Positions 1-7,505 of a stretch of 9,952 nt of DNA are shown in pieces. The notes under the pieces are model-generated. The model ran no database searches. It was not told where the DNA came from and worked only from the letters and a program-made list of their open reading frames with translations. The DNA is from Acidimicrobiaceae bacterium (lineage in GTDB: Bacteria; Actinomycetota; Acidimicrobiia; Acidimicrobiales; RAAP-2). Position 1 is the first letter of the stretch. Each line of letters starts with the position of its first letter. The stretch covers positions 16,930-26,881 of the forward strand of contig PMAL01000063.1 in assembly GCA_003152555.1 (NCBI GenBank), given 5' to 3'. The position numbers and the translations under genes are program-made.

Positions 1-1410
1 TTGCTCTCCCCCGACGCCATCGACGTGCTCGACCGGGGCTGGCGACGAATTGTCTCTGAGATCGGCGTGCAGTTCGTCAAACCCGAAGCGGTCGAACTCT
101 TTCGCCAGGCGGGCCAGGAAGTCGACGGCCAGACCGTCAAGCTCGACCCGGACTTTGTCCTGGAACAGGTCGCCAAGGCGCCCCGAGAATTCGACGTGCA
201 GGCGAGGAACCCGGCCAACAACGTGCACATCGGCGGCGACAACATGGTCTTCGGCGGCGTCTACGGGCCACCCTTTGTCCGCGAAGGCAATGTCCGGCGC
301 GAGGCCACCATGTTGGACTTCCGCAAGTTCACGATGCTGGCCCAAAGTTTCCCCGAACTCGACACCGCGGGCGGCGTGATCTGCGAACCGAACGACGCCC
401 CGCTCGACTCGCGACACCTGGACATGATCTTTGCCCTGCAGACCCTGACCGACAAGTTCTACATGGGCAACGTCGTCTCGGGCGTCAACGCGCTCGACAC
501 GATCAAGATGACCGAAATCCTCTTTGGTGGGCGCAAGACAATTGAGGAGACCCCAGCGACGATTTCGCTCATCAACTGCAACTCACCACTGCGTTGGGAC
601 GACCGGATGCTCGACGCGCAGTTCGAATACAGCCTCGCCAATCAGCCCGTCATCCTCACACCCTTTTTGCTCATGGGGGCCATGTCGCCGGTGACGATCC
701 CTTCGGCCCTCGTCCAACAGCTGGCCGAAGCGTTGTCGGGCATTGCGCTCTCCCAGCTGATTCGACCGGGCTGTCCCGTCATCTTCGGGTCATTTCTATC
801 CAATATCGACATGCAGTCAGGTTCGCCGTGCTTCGGCACGCCCGAGTCGGCGATTGGACTGCTCTGCACCGGGCAACTGGCCCGCCATTTCGGCCTGCCC
901 TTTCGCACCGGCGGAGGGCTCAACTCGAGCCAAATGCCCGACGCGCAGGCGGCCTACGAGTCGCTCATGACCATGATGCCCACCTTCCTCACCGGCACCA
1001 ACATGGTGATGCACGCGGCGGGGTGGCTGGAGGGCGGGCTCGTCAGTTGCTACGAAAAGTTCATCATCGATGTTGAGCTGCTGCGAATGCTGCGCGTGGA
1101 GTTCACGCCGCTACAGATTGACGAGGCGGCGTTGGCCTTCGATGCCCACCTCGAAGTGGGCCACGGCGGCCACTTCCTCGGCGCGGAACACACGATGACG
1201 CGTTTTCGTGACTGTTTCTACCGGCCCATGCTCTCGTCATCGGTGAATTTCGAGCGCTGGTCACGCGAGGGCGCGCTCGACACCAGTGCCCGCGCCGCCG
1301 CACTCTGCCAGAAGACCCTCGACAACTACGAACCGCCACCGCTCGATGACGCCATCCGCACCGAGCTGGAGGAGTACGTCACCCGTCGCCGTGGCGAGTT
1401 GGGTGACTGA
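1..1410 (+). CDS. MttB-superfamily (non-pyrrolysine) methyltransferase, probable glycine betaine or other quaternary-amine demethylase; 5' end probably truncated by the window
   Basis: Members of this family transfer a methyl group from a methylated amine (trimethylamine, glycine betaine, proline betaine, carnitine) to a corrinoid protein. The 469 residues visible match the family almost end to end: the block GGDNMVFGGVYGPPFVRE from about residue 78, GGVICEPNDAP followed by SRHLDM near 124-141, LINCNSPLRWDDRM near 189, a GAMSPVTIPSAL region near 226, GSFLSNIDMQSGSPCFGTPE near 266-285, then GGGLNSSQMPDAQAAYES and HAAGWLEGGL near 338. There is no in-frame TAG, so it is not a pyrrolysine-type MttB; the closest functional precedent is the MtgB (glycine betaine) group. 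The first base of the window is a TTG codon, but relatives usually carry some 20-40 further residues before the LSPDAI motif, so the true start probably lies upstream. The next gene encodes a dimethylglycine-type flavoprotein, which favours betaine as substrate; carnitine, proline betaine or another methylated amine remain possible. Confidence 0.85.
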   Translation: MLSPDAIDVLDRGWRRIVSEIGVQFVKPEAVELFRQAGQEVDGQTVKLDPDFVLEQVAKAPREFDVQARNPANNVHIGGDNMVFGGVYGPPFVREGNVRREATMLDFRKFTMLAQSFPELDTAGGVICEPNDAPLDSRHLDMIFALQTLTDKFYMGNVVSGVNALDTIKMTEILFGGRKTIEETPATISLINCNSPLRWDDRMLDAQFEYSLANQPVILTPFLLMGAMSPVTIPSALVQQLAEALSGIALSQLIRPGCPVIFGSFLSNIDMQSGSPCFGTPESAIGLLCTGQLARHFGLPFRTGGGLNSSQMPDAQAAYESLMTMMPTFLTGTNMVMHAAGWLEGGLVSCYEKFIIDVELLRMLRVEFTPLQIDEAALAFDAHLEVGHGGHFLGAEHTMTRFRDCFYRPMLSSSVNFERWSREGALDTSARAAALCQKTLDNYEPPPLDDAIRTELEEYVTRRRGELGD

Positions 1411-1438
1411 TCCTTGTTGAACTGTGGTTTTGTATCGA

Positions 1439-1466
1439 TTGTGCGCGTCATGTGTCGCGACATAAT
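1439..1466 (+). promoter_or_regulatory. Candidate promoter for the flavoprotein-etfBA unit
   Basis: A TTGTGC box (1439-1444) lies 16 bp before CATAAT (1461-1466), which matches the -10 consensus at five of six positions. Transcription would start near 1473 and leave a leader of about 45 nt. The -35 match is weak (three of six). The position, in the only sizeable gap of the plus-strand cluster, supports it, but read-through from the methyltransferase gene is equally possible because I see no terminator hairpin with a T-run in this gap. Confidence 0.3.
1453..1462. repeat. 10-bp perfect palindrome TGTCGCGACA, possible operator
   Basis: TGTCGCGACA is self-complementary over 10 bp and overlaps the first two bases of the candidate -10 box CATAAT. 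A regulator bound here would block that promoter. The palindrome is short and GC-rich in its centre, so chance occurrence is a real alternative. It does not resemble the AT-rich palindromes upstream of the regulator gene at 7666-7693. Confidence 0.25.
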
Positions 1467-1516
1467 GGACACTCGTTACTGCGAGAATCCGCGACCGTCC
1501 AGCGCGAAAGGCAAGA

Positions 1517-4048
1517 ATGACCAGCATGAGTGACACCACCTCTCGAGCCCGGGCCGTCATCGTCGGTGCCGGCATCGTCGGCAACAGCCTCGCCTGTCAC
1601 CTGGCCCGTCTGGGTTGGCGCGACCTGATCCTCGCGGACAAGGGCCCAATGCCCAATCCGGGCGGTTCCACCGGGCACGCGTCGAACTTCATTTTTCCCG
1701 TCGACTACTCCAAGATGATGACCCAACTCACCGACGACAGCACCCGGCAGTACAAGGAGCTGGGGGTCTTCACCGAGAGCGGCGGCATCGAGATCGCCCG
1801 TACCGATAACCGTCGTCAGGAACTACGCCGCCGCGCGTCGGCCGCGACCGCCTGGGGCGTCCCCCACCGGCTGCTCAGTCCCGAAGAGGTCCAGGAGCTT
1901 GTGCCCTACGTCGACACCGAGTTCATCATGGAGGGTCTCTACTTTCCCACCGTTGGCGTCGTTGACTCGCTGCGCGCGGGCACGCTGATGCGCGAGGAGG
2001 CCCAGGCCTCGGGCGCCCTCGAAGTGCGCGCCAACACCGAAATCCTGGGCATCGACCTCTCCGAGGACTTAAAGAGCGTCCGCGCCGTTCGCACGAGTTC
2101 GGGCACCATCGAAACCGAGGTGGTCGCCATATGTTGTGGCGTGTGGAGCCCGCGGATTGCCCAGATGGCCGGCGCGTCGATCCCGCTCACCCCGATTGTC
2201 CACCAGATGATCAGCGTCGGACCCATCGAACTCTTTGCCGACACGCTGGGTGAGATTTCCTACCCGATCATCCGCGACATGGACACCAACATGTACGAAC
2301 GCCAGCACGGAGGGGACATGGAAGTCGGCTCGTACGCCCACCGCCCAATCATCGTGCGCCCCGACGAGATTCCCTCCATCGAGCAGTCGGTGCTCTCGCC
2401 CACCGAGATGCCCTTCACCCAGGAGGATTTCGACCCGCAGTTAGAAGAGGCGCTCGAGTTGATGCCCTCACTTTTGGGCAACGAAAAGGCGGGCGTGCGC
2501 TACGCCATCAACGGCCTCATCTCCATGACGCCTGACGGCCACCCGGTGCTGGGCGAAACGCCCGAAGTGAAGGGCTTGTGGTCCGTGGCGGCCAGTTGGA
2601 TCAAGGAGGGTCCGGGCATTGCGCGCGCGGTCGCGCAGTGGATGAACGGCGACGTGCCCGACATTGACCTGCACGAAGCCGACATCGCGCGCTTCTACCC
2701 CCACCAGCGCACCCGCGATCACGTCACGGCGCGGGCGCGCGAAAGCTTTAACAAGATGTACGGCATCGTCCACCCCATGGAGCAGTGGGAGTCACAACGA
2801 CCCACCCGTCGCAGCCCGGTGTTCGAGCAGGAGTGGGGCCTCGGCGCCGTCTTCTTCGAGACCGTTGGCTGGGAGCGGCCCTACTGGTACGACGGCAACG
2901 ACGAGTTGCTGGAGAAGTATTCGGACCAGGTCGTCGTGCGCAATGGCGAATGGGAGTCGCGCTGGTGGTCACCCATCATCAGCGCCGAGCACCTCGCCAT
3001 GCGCGAGCACTGCGGACTCGTCGACCTCTCGGCCTTCGTGGTCTTTGACATCACCGGCCCCGGTGCGCTCGACGTCCTGCAGGCACTGTGCGTAGCTCAA
3101 ATGAATGTGGCGGTGGGACGGGTCATCTACACCTCGTTGCTCGACGAGCGCGGCGGATTCAAGTCCGACCTCACCATCATGCGTCTGGGCACGCAGTGGT
3201 TCCGCGTGGTAACGGGCGGGTCCACGGGCATGACCGAGAAAAAGTGGTTCGCCGACCACCTGCCCGAAGATGGTTCGGCCCAGTTGAGCGACCTCACGTC
3301 GGCGTGGACGACGTTCGGGTTGTGGGGACCGCGCGCGCGAGACGTCTTGCAGGCCTGCACGGACGACGACGTCACCAATGAGGGCTTCGCCTTCGGCACC
3401 TGTCGCACGATTGAACTCGGCGGCGTGCGCGTCCTGGCCTCGCGAATCTCCTACGTCGGTGAACTCGGATGGGAGATCTACGTGCCCATTGAAGAGGGGG
3501 CAATTGTCTGGGACACACTCTTTCAAGCCGGCCAGGAGCACGGGCTGATTCCTGTCGGCATCGGCGTCTACGCGACCACCGGGCGGCTGGAGAAGGGCTA
3601 CCGAGCCTTTGGCAACGAGCTGACGGCCGACTACAACCTCGTCGAAGCCGGCATGGCCCGGCCCACGGTGAAGAAAGCGAACTTTGTCGGGCGCGAGGCG
3701 TATCTCGCACAGCGCGAACAGGATCCGGTGGCGCGGCTCTGCACCCTCACGGTTGACGACCACCGCTCTTCCAGCGGGACGCTTCGTTACATGCTCGGCG
3801 GTGAACCAGTCCTCAGTCTCGACGGGGAGCTGCTCGTCGATGAGAAGGGACGGCCGTCGTACGTGACCAGTGCCGGGTCGGGTCCGTCGGTGGGCCAGCA
3901 CATCCTGCTCGCCTACCTGCCCGTAGCCAACGCCCAACAGGGCACGAAACTGCAGGTCGAATACTTGGGCGAACGATACCCCGTGACGGTCGCCATCGTG
4001 GGATCGACCCCGCTCTTTGACCCCGAAAACGAACGGGTCAGAAGCTAA
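1517..4048 (+). CDS. Dimethylglycine oxidase/dehydrogenase family flavoprotein with C-terminal folate-binding (GcvT-like) domain
   Basis: Enzymes of this family oxidise N,N-dimethylglycine (or sarcosine) at a covalently bound FAD and pass the resulting one-carbon unit to tetrahydrofolate in a second active site. Domain order is typical: an N-terminal FAD/DAO domain (about 11-375, GxGxxG at G17-G19-G22 and acidic D41 ending strand 2), a linker FAO_M-type segment (about 380-440), GcvT (about 440-710) and GcvT C-terminal barrel (about 735-835). H54 in GGSTGHAS sits where the family attaches FAD. H229 (in IVHQM) and Y260 (in NMYER) occupy the positions of the catalytic His225 and Tyr259 of Arthrobacter dimethylglycine oxidase, and D551 (in GGFKSDLTI) that of the folate-site Asp552. 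At 843 residues it has the usual length. AAAGG at 1507-1511 precedes the ATG at 5 bp; an ATG at 1526 is an alternative start. The etfBA genes follow 5 bp later, suggesting a dehydrogenase rather than an oxidase. Sarcosine dehydrogenase is the main alternative. Confidence 0.85.
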   Translation: MTSMSDTTSRARAVIVGAGIVGNSLACHLARLGWRDLILADKGPMPNPGGSTGHASNFIFPVDYSKMMTQLTDDSTRQYKELGVFTESGGIEIARTDNRRQELRRRASAATAWGVPHRLLSPEEVQELVPYVDTEFIMEGLYFPTVGVVDSLRAGTLMREEAQASGALEVRANTEILGIDLSEDLKSVRAVRTSSGTIETEVVAICCGVWSPRIAQMAGASIPLTPIVHQMISVGPIELFADTLGEISYPIIRDMDTNMYERQHGGDMEVGSYAHRPIIVRPDEIPSIEQSVLSPTEMPFTQEDFDPQLEEALELMPSLLGNEKAGVRYAINGLISMTPDGHPVLGETPEVKGLWSVAASWIKEGPGIARAVAQWMNGDVPDIDLHEADIARFYPHQRTRDHVTARARESFNKMYGIVHPMEQWESQRPTRRSPVFEQEWGLGAVFFETVGWERPYWYDGNDELLEKYSDQVVVRNGEWESRWWSPIISAEHLAMREHCGLVDLSAFVVFDITGPGALDVLQALCVAQMNVAVGRVIYTSLLDERGGFKSDLTIMRLGTQWFRVVTGGSTGMTEKKWFADHLPEDGSAQLSDLTSAWTTFGLWGPRARDVLQACTDDDVTNEGFAFGTCRTIELGGVRVLASRISYVGELGWEIYVPIEEGAIVWDTLFQAGQEHGLIPVGIGVYATTGRLEKGYRAFGNELTADYNLVEAGMARPTVKKANFVGREAYLAQREQDPVARLCTLTVDDHRSSSGTLRYMLGGEPVLSLDGELLVDEKGRPSYVTSAGSGPSVGQHILLAYLPVANAQQGTKLQVEYLGERYPVTVAIVGSTPLFDPENERVRS

Positions 4049-4053
4049 GTCAC

Positions 4054-4821
4054 GTGAACGTCCTCGTCTGTATCAAGCGCGTCGCCATGGTGGGCGCACG
4101 AATCGTCGTCACGCCCGACGGCCAGGAGATCGACACCAAGCAGCTCGGCTTTACCGTGAGCCCCCACGAGGAGTGCGCCGTGGAAGAGGCGGTGCGAATC
4201 GTCGAACGCCTCGGCGGTACGGTCTCGGTGCTCACTCTGGGACCGAGTGAAGCGTCCGAGCAACTCCGTGACGCGGCCGCCATCGGCGCAACCCACCTGG
4301 TGCACCTCAAAACCGACGGCCGAGAATTCGACCCCATCGCCACGGCCCAGGCAATTGTTGAGGTGGTGCACCAACTCGAAGCCGTCTCCGGGACCTACGA
4401 CCTCATCCTTTTTGGCAACGAGGCGCCCGACACCGGCGACTACCAGGTCGGCATTCGGGTGGCGCACAGCCTTGATCGCCCGTGCGTCACTGGCGTCAAG
4501 AACCTCGAAGTAGCCGAGACGAGCGCCCGGGCCCGCCGCGAGTTTCGCGGTGGCGACGAACTGTTTGAACTCGACTTGCCCTGCGTCCTCACCGTCAAGG
4601 AAGGGATCAACCTGCCGCGTTACCCCAGCCTTCCCGGACGCATGCGGGCCAAGAAGGCCGTCATTGAAGAGTTCGAACCGGTCTGGCAGGCCAGTCTGGT
4701 CGTCAAAGAAGGGCTGCGAGTTCCCAACGTGACGCGCGAACGCGCCGAGATCCTGGGCACCGGCGTCGACGCCGTACCGGCGTTGCTGGCCCTGCTCGAA
4801 CAGATTGGCGTGCTGTCGTGA
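4054..4821 (+). CDS. etfB: Electron transfer flavoprotein, beta subunit
   Basis: This is the small subunit of the heterodimeric ETF, which takes electrons from flavin dehydrogenases and hands them to ETF:quinone oxidoreductase. The family signature is clear near residues 183-201: VKEGINLPRYPSLPGRMRAKK-type sequence, preceded by the nucleotide-pocket region GNEAPDTGDYQVG at 121-133. The N-terminus NVLVCIKRV is the standard first strand, which supports the GTG start at 4054. Length (255 residues) is normal. The start lies 5 bp after the stop of the dimethylglycine flavoprotein gene and has no strong Shine-Dalgarno, so translational coupling is likely; the stop overlaps the etfA start. In the second nucleotide pocket the residues that bind AMP in human ETF appear replaced (see findings). 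Its job is inferred from context: electron acceptor for the upstream flavoprotein. Confidence 0.93.
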   Translation: MNVLVCIKRVAMVGARIVVTPDGQEIDTKQLGFTVSPHEECAVEEAVRIVERLGGTVSVLTLGPSEASEQLRDAAAIGATHLVHLKTDGREFDPIATAQAIVEVVHQLEAVSGTYDLILFGNEAPDTGDYQVGIRVAHSLDRPCVTGVKNLEVAETSARARREFRGGDELFELDLPCVLTVKEGINLPRYPSLPGRMRAKKAVIEEFEPVWQASLVVKEGLRVPNVTRERAEILGTGVDAVPALLALLEQIGVLS

Positions 4822-5843
4822 GCTCTTACGAGCCGTCCCGTAACGAGACACAGCACCCGAGCGTGCTGTGTCTCGTCGAAACCGACGATGGCACCGTCAT
4901 CGAGGCATCGTTGCGCGCACTCAGCTTTGCGAGGTCCCTGGCGCAGTCGAGCCAGGCTCGACTCATCGCCGCGCTCGTGGGCGAGATTCCTGAGATAACG
5001 GCGAGCAGTCTGGGTTCATTTGGCGTCGACGAGGCCTACGCCGTCACGTCGACGCAACTTAGTCCCTACGCACCCGTGGCCTGGGCCCAGGCACTGCGTC
5101 AACTCCTGGTGACGTGCGGCGCCACCACGTTGTTGGCCGCTGGCAGCGACCGGGGCAACGAAGTAATGGCCCACGTGGGCGCATTAACCAGCGAGCCCAT
5201 GGCCGCAAACTGCTTTGGTGCCACGAGGATTGACGACGAGACCGTTCGACTCAGCCGGCAGCGCTGGGCGGGCAGTCTCATTGAAGACTCCCTGCTGCGC
5301 TCAACGACTGCCCTGATGACTGTCGCCTTCGACGGCGTCTCGTCCCAGCGCGCTGAGCACGCAACGACCACAAAAATCAGCGCCTTTGCACCGAACCTCG
5401 ACGAGTCCGATGGGCGCACGCATGTTGCCCGATGGACCGGGCGAAGTGCCGGCATCTCACTCGCCGACGCCCGTGTGGTGGTGGGCGGTGGGCGCGGGGT
5501 TGGCAGCGCGGACGGATTCGCCGCACTTGATGAGCTCGCGGAGCTCTTGGGCGGGGCCGTCGGCGTCTCGCGCGCGGTCACTAGCCTCGGCTGGCGGCCC
5601 CATAACCAGCAGGTGGGCCAGACCGGCACACGAATCGCTCCCGATCTCTATCTCGTCAGCGGCATCAGTGGCGCCACCCAACACCTGGCCGGGTGCCAGA
5701 GCGCCAAGCGGGTTGTGGCCATTAACACCGACCCCGACGCACCCATCATTTCTCGGGCCGACTACGCGGTGATTGGTGATCTCAACCAGATCATTCCGGC
5801 CCTGGCCGCCGCCATCCGCGAACGCAACTCGTTGACCAGTTAG
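4818..5843 (+). CDS. etfA: Electron transfer flavoprotein, alpha subunit
   Basis: The large ETF subunit binds the redox-active FAD in its C-terminal half. That half is well conserved here: VVVGGGRGVG near 220-230, GVSRAV with R252 (the counterpart of the FAD-tuning Arg249 in the human protein), QVGQTG with T269, then LYLVSGISGATQHLAG and INTDPDAPI, which is the ETF-alpha signature. The commonly seen isoleucine of GISGAIQH is T287 here. At 341 residues it is a little longer than the usual 310-330, with a variable N-terminal half and about 14 residues before the first strand SVLCLVE. The GTG start overlaps the etfB stop in a GTGA junction (4 bp), a classic coupled arrangement. The gene ends with TAG at 5841-5843, and the next base begins the stop codon of the opposing betA gene, so there is no room for a dedicated terminator. 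Confidence 0.93.
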   Translation: MSSYEPSRNETQHPSVLCLVETDDGTVIEASLRALSFARSLAQSSQARLIAALVGEIPEITASSLGSFGVDEAYAVTSTQLSPYAPVAWAQALRQLLVTCGATTLLAAGSDRGNEVMAHVGALTSEPMAANCFGATRIDDETVRLSRQRWAGSLIEDSLLRSTTALMTVAFDGVSSQRAEHATTTKISAFAPNLDESDGRTHVARWTGRSAGISLADARVVVGGGRGVGSADGFAALDELAELLGGAVGVSRAVTSLGWRPHNQQVGQTGTRIAPDLYLVSGISGATQHLAGCQSAKRVVAINTDPDAPIISRADYAVIGDLNQIIPALAAAIRERNSLTS

Positions 5844-7505
5844 TCAGTCATGGGTCGCGTCACGGCGATGTTGGTAGAAGCCAACGGCCGAGGGAGCCAG
5901 TGGGGTATTGCCCAAAATTAGGTCGGCGGCCTTTTCGGCAACCATCATCACGGGCGCAAAGATGTTGGCGTTGGTGACGTAGGGCATGACCGACGCGTCC
6001 ACCACCCGTAGCCCCTCGACGCCGTGGACCATGAGGCTGCCAGGATCAACTACCGACATGTCGTCGACGCCCATTTTGGCCGTGCACGACGGGTGCAGCG
6101 CGGTTTCGGCGTCGCGCGCGACCCAGTCCAGGATCTCCTGATCGCTCGAGACTTCCGGCCCAGGCGAAATCTCACCGCCGTTGAACTGGTCGAAGGACGA
6201 TTGCTCCAAGATGTGTCGAGCGACGCGTACGGCCTCGACCCATTCGCGCCGGTCCTGATCGGTGGAGAGATAATTAAAGCGCAATTGCGGATGGACGTTC
6301 GGATCGAGCGACGTGATCTTGACCGAGCCTCGAGAGTCCGAGTACATCGGTCCGATGTGGACCTGGTAGCCGTGCCCTCCCGCGGGAGCCGAACCGTCGT
6401 AACGAATTGCAATGGGCAGGAAATGGAACATCAAATTGGGGTAGTCCACGTCCTCGTTGCCGCGCGCGAATCCCCCGCCCTCAAAATGATTCGTCGCACC
6501 GGGTCCTTTTCGCAAAAAGAGCCACTGAGCCCCAATCATCGGTCGATTTCTCCATTTGAGGCCCGGCGCGACCGAGACGGGCTGCGTGCACGTGTGCTGG
6601 ATGTACACCTCGAGGTGGTCCTGGAGGTTTTCGCCCACTCCGGGCAGGTTCTGGACCACGTGCACACCCAACGCATTCAATTCCTCGGCGTTGCCAATAC
6701 CCGAGAGCTGGAGCAATTGCGGCGAGTTAAAGGCGCCGCCAGAGAGAATGACCTCGCCGGCGTGAATCCGCCGAGTGGTACCGCGTTCCATCACCTCAAC
6801 ACCAACGGCCCGCTGGCCGTCAAAGAGCACCCTGCTCACCGCAGTTCGGCACTGGACCTCGAGGTTGGATCGGCCCATTACCGGGTGCAGGTACGCCCGA
6901 GCAGCGCTTAAGCGCCGTCCGCGATGGATCGTGCGGTCAAACGGGGCAAAGCCCTCTTGGCGGTATCCGTTCACGTCGCTCGTCAACTCGTAGCCCGCTT
7001 CTTGGGCGGCCCCGAAAAACGCCGTGAAGAGCGGGTTGGTGGCCGGACCGCGCTCGAGCACCAGCGGCCCCGTGGTGCCGCGGTACTCGTCTCCGCCCGC
7101 CAGACAGTTCTCCATCCGCTTGAAATAGGGTAGGCAGTGGGCGTAGTCCCACTGAGCCATGCCCGCATCGGCCCCCCAGCGTTCGTAGTCCATGGGATTT
7201 CCGCGCTGGAAAATCATGCCGTTGATGCTGCTCGAGCCGCCCAGCAACTTGCCACGCGCGTGGTAGATCTTGCGTCCATTCATATGGGGCTCGGGTTCGG
7301 ATTCGTATTTCCAGTCGTAGAAACGATTACCGATCGGGATCGTCAGCGCGGCCGGCATGTGGATAAAAATGTCCCACTTTGAATCCATACGTCCCGCTTC
7401 GAGCACCAGCACCTGCGTCGAGCCATCGGCGGAGAGTCGGTTGGCCAAGGCGCTGCCCGCTGAGCCGCCGCCCACAATGATGAAGTCATACAACTCTCGC
7501 TTCAT
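5844..7505 (-). CDS. betA: GMC-family FAD oxidoreductase, choline dehydrogenase (BetA-like)
   Basis: BetA oxidises choline to betaine aldehyde (often further to glycine betaine), passing electrons to the respiratory chain. The 553 residues are close in length and pattern to E. coli BetA (about 556): GxGxxG at G12-G14-G17 with LEAG closing strand 2, MPAAL and YDWKYESEPEP in the 50-70 region, the GMC signature RGKLLGGSSSINGM near 85-98, the second signature GAFNSPQLLQLSGIG near 256-270, LPGVGENLQDHLEVYIQ, and GAQWLF with NHFEGGGF. The catalytic histidine is H471 in HPSCTAKMG and the partner asparagine N514 in TNANIF. The ATG at 7503-7505 has a good Shine-Dalgarno, AGAGGGG, three bases upstream. 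It is transcribed towards etfA, not with it, and no betaine aldehyde dehydrogenase gene adjoins it. Another GMC alcohol dehydrogenase is possible, but the E. coli BetA-like run of motifs makes choline the best guess. Confidence 0.82.
   Translation of the reverse strand: MKRELYDFIIVGGGSAGSALANRLSADGSTQVLVLEAGRMDSKWDIFIHMPAALTIPIGNRFYDWKYESEPEPHMNGRKIYHARGKLLGGSSSINGMIFQRGNPMDYERWGADAGMAQWDYAHCLPYFKRMENCLAGGDEYRGTTGPLVLERGPATNPLFTAFFGAAQEAGYELTSDVNGYRQEGFAPFDRTIHRGRRLSAARAYLHPVMGRSNLEVQCRTAVSRVLFDGQRAVGVEVMERGTTRRIHAGEVILSGGAFNSPQLLQLSGIGNAEELNALGVHVVQNLPGVGENLQDHLEVYIQHTCTQPVSVAPGLKWRNRPMIGAQWLFLRKGPGATNHFEGGGFARGNEDVDYPNLMFHFLPIAIRYDGSAPAGGHGYQVHIGPMYSDSRGSVKITSLDPNVHPQLRFNYLSTDQDRREWVEAVRVARHILEQSSFDQFNGGEISPGPEVSSDQEILDWVARDAETALHPSCTAKMGVDDMSVVDPGSLMVHGVEGLRVVDASVMPYVTNANIFAPVMMVAEKAADLILGNTPLAPSAVGFYQHRRDATHD

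Noticed and set aside
594..1076. 160-codon frame inside the methyltransferase gene
   Set aside because: An overlapping frame with Arg/His-rich composition and no motif, inside a gene with strong family matches.
1..1410. Possible pyrrolysine (amber) codon in the MttB homologue
   Set aside because: The frame is uninterrupted and ends with TGA followed by no continuing family sequence; no in-frame TAG exists.
1411..1516. Rho-independent terminator after the methyltransferase gene
   Set aside because: The only hairpin-like element is the short TGTCGCGACA palindrome, which lacks a loop and a following T-run.
2969..3937. Long open frame of 322 codons on the minus strand opposite the dimethylglycine flavoprotein gene
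   Set aside because: It lies wholly antisense to a gene with clear domain matches; its translation is rich in Arg, Gly and His without recognisable motifs, as expected for the mirror frame of GC-rich coding DNA.
4045..4851. 268-codon minus-strand frame covering all of etfB
   Set aside because: etfB carries unmistakable ETF-beta signatures; the antisense frame shows no family pattern and is a by-product of GC-rich third positions.
6024..6911. 295-codon plus-strand frame opposite betA
   Set aside because: The opposite strand encodes a full-length GMC enzyme with both signatures and catalytic residues; the plus-strand product has no recognisable motif.
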